The position numbers were made by a program, and so were the translations under genes. Shown here piece by piece: positions 5,898 to 6,696 of a stretch of 6,696 bases of DNA. Numbering within the stretch: the stretch's first letter is position 1; each line of letters starts with the position of its first letter. Below the pieces are notes generated by a model, which had not been told where the DNA came from, did no database searches, and saw nothing but the letters and a program-made list of their open reading frames with translations. Source of the stretch: an uncultured Aquabacterium sp. (GTDB lineage: Bacteria; Pseudomonadota; Gammaproteobacteria; Burkholderiales; Burkholderiaceae_C); the NCBI GenBank assembly GCA_937923225.1, contig CALAKR010000453.1, forward strand, positions 1 through 6,696. Direction: 5' to 3'.

Positions 5898-6696
5898 ATG
5901 CCCGTTGGTTCGCCCAAGGACCTCGCTGTCCTGGCCCGTCGTACCTACCTGGAGTCTCTGCGCCTGGGCGTCGGAGACCTGGTGGCGTCGTGCGTGGCAG
6001 GGGCCCGCCTGCTGGCCGGCCAATCGGCCGAACCCGCCCTGTACGCCCGCCGCCGCGACCTGGTCCTGGACCTGCCCCGCCTGTCGGGCCTGTGGAACGA
6101 ATCCCTGCTCGACCACCTGGACGAGGCCCTGGCCTCGCTCAACCAGGGGCGTGCCGTGGTCACGCGGCCTGCGGGCCTGGGCGATCCCACCGGCTCCTTC
6201 AGCCTGGTCGACGATGCCGTGATCGAGCTGGACATGATGGTCTCGCGCCTGGGGCAGGCGGTGGCCGACAAGGCCGGCTGGGAATACACCGACCTGTGCT
6301 CGCGCCTGAGCGTGCTCGAAGACCGTGATCAGGTCGCGCTGGACCGCAGCGGCGAGGTGCTCAAGCCCGCCGCCCTGGCCCGCTGGGTGCTGGACGCCTG
6401 GATGCATGCCACCCTGAGCGTGGACCACTGGCGCACGTTGCAGAACGTGCTGCACGATGAGGTGGCCGCCTTGACCGAGAGCGCCTACCATGAGGCCAAC
6501 CGCGTGCTGCTGGAGCATGGCGTGCGCCCGGAGATCGATCTGCGGCCCTTCATTCGCCGCGCCCAGGACACGAGCGTGGTGCGGCCATTGGCACCGTCGC
6601 CCGGCGTGGTGCCTATGGGCAATGCCGCAGGGCGGGGCGCGACGGGCGCAGGATCAGGTGGAGGATCCGGTGCTGGTGCTGGTGCTGGTGCTGGTG
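5898..6696 (+). CDS. DUF1631-like protein, N-terminal part (runs off the window)
   Basis: The frame is open from 5850 to the right edge; from ATG 5898 it gives 266 residues with no stop. It is rich in Leu/Ala helices and has no signal peptide or membrane span. Its pattern fits the N-terminal region of DUF1631 proteins (PF07793, uncharacterised, usually 700+ residues): SFSLVDDAVIELDMMVSRLG (100-119), a helix with CSRLSVLEDRD (134-144), LKPAALARWVLDAW (155-168), and SAYHEANRVLLEHGVRPEIDL (195-215), comparable to the family's LYxELNxxLIExGVLPxL. Residues about 222-266 turn into a disordered Pro/Gly/Ala linker ending in Gly-Ala repeats. The ATG at 5898 has no clear Shine-Dalgarno; the only other start in the open frame is TTG 5865. 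The function is unknown and the family call is from remembered pattern, not a search. The gene is 64 bases after secF on the same strand. Confidence 0.68.
   Translation, partial: MPVGSPKDLAVLARRTYLESLRLGVGDLVASCVAGARLLAGQSAEPALYARRRDLVLDLPRLSGLWNESLLDHLDEALASLNQGRAVVTRPAGLGDPTGSFSLVDDAVIELDMMVSRLGQAVADKAGWEYTDLCSRLSVLEDRDQVALDRSGEVLKPAALARWVLDAWMHATLSVDHWRTLQNVLHDEVAALTESAYHEANRVLLEHGVRPEIDLRPFIRRAQDTSVVRPLAPSPGVVPMGNAAGRGATGAGSGGGSGAGAGAGAG
6669..6696 (+). repeat. GGTGCT hexanucleotide tandem repeat encoding Gly-Ala
   Basis: Four perfect GGTGCT units (6669-6692) plus GGTG reach the window edge and may continue. In the DUF1631-like frame each unit reads Gly-Ala (residues 258 onward), preceded by a GSGGGS-like stretch. 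Copy-number change would add or remove Gly-Ala pairs without shifting the frame. The GGT and GCT codons differ from the GGC/GCC preferred elsewhere, which suggests recent slippage expansion. Confidence 0.85.

Noticed and set aside
5746..6222. A + strand frame overlapping the end of secF and the start of the DUF1631-like gene.
   Set aside because: Trp/Pro/Arg-rich shadow translation; the overlapping frame from 5898 has natural composition and family-like motifs and stays open to the edge.

Overview
The window looks like chromosomal DNA of a high-GC betaproteobacterium, most likely Burkholderiales (Comamonadaceae or the Leptothrix/Aquabacterium/Roseateles neighbourhood). The evidence is strong G/C preference at third codon positions, a YajC that begins FISNAYAQA from a GTG start, and SecD/SecF N-termini (MNRYAWWKY, MEFFRIKRDI) of the type I associate with that order. 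All genes lie on the + strand and are densely packed. Nothing points to a phage, plasmid, insertion sequence, CRISPR array or RNA gene.

Layout. Bases 1-91 are the tail of a probable 2Fe-2S ferredoxin-like protein. One base later comes a small alpha/beta hydrolase (93-743). After a 116-base gap is a D-Ala-D-Ala carboxypeptidase of the PBP5/PBP6 type (860-2131), followed closely by the small DUF493 protein YbeD (2155-2448). A 136-base gap holds a plausible promoter, a GC-rich hairpin and a clear ribosome binding site. It leads into the protein-export operon yajC (2585-2905), secD (2942-4795) and secF (4817-5833). A 64-base gap with a 7-bp inverted repeat separates secF from a gene that runs off the right edge (5898-6696+). 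This last gene matches the pattern of DUF1631 proteins and ends, within the window, in a Gly/Ala linker encoded by a perfect GGTGCT hexanucleotide repeat.

How the genes work together. YajC, SecD and SecF form the accessory module of the SecYEG translocon, which uses the proton-motive force to pull exported proteins into the periplasm. The carboxypeptidase is itself an exported, membrane-anchored periplasmic enzyme that trims peptidoglycan pentapeptides. YbeD is a small cytosolic protein usually found beside dacA and lipB. The hydrolase and the ferredoxin-like protein are probable cytosolic enzymes of unknown substrate.

Most of the window is well-known housekeeping sequence, and I see no convincing new multi-gene system. 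The points most worth a second look are the uncharacterised DUF1631 gene next to secF with its hexamer repeat, the direct ybeD-yajC junction where lipB/lipA would often follow ybeD, and a cysteine-bearing insertion in the SecF periplasmic domain.
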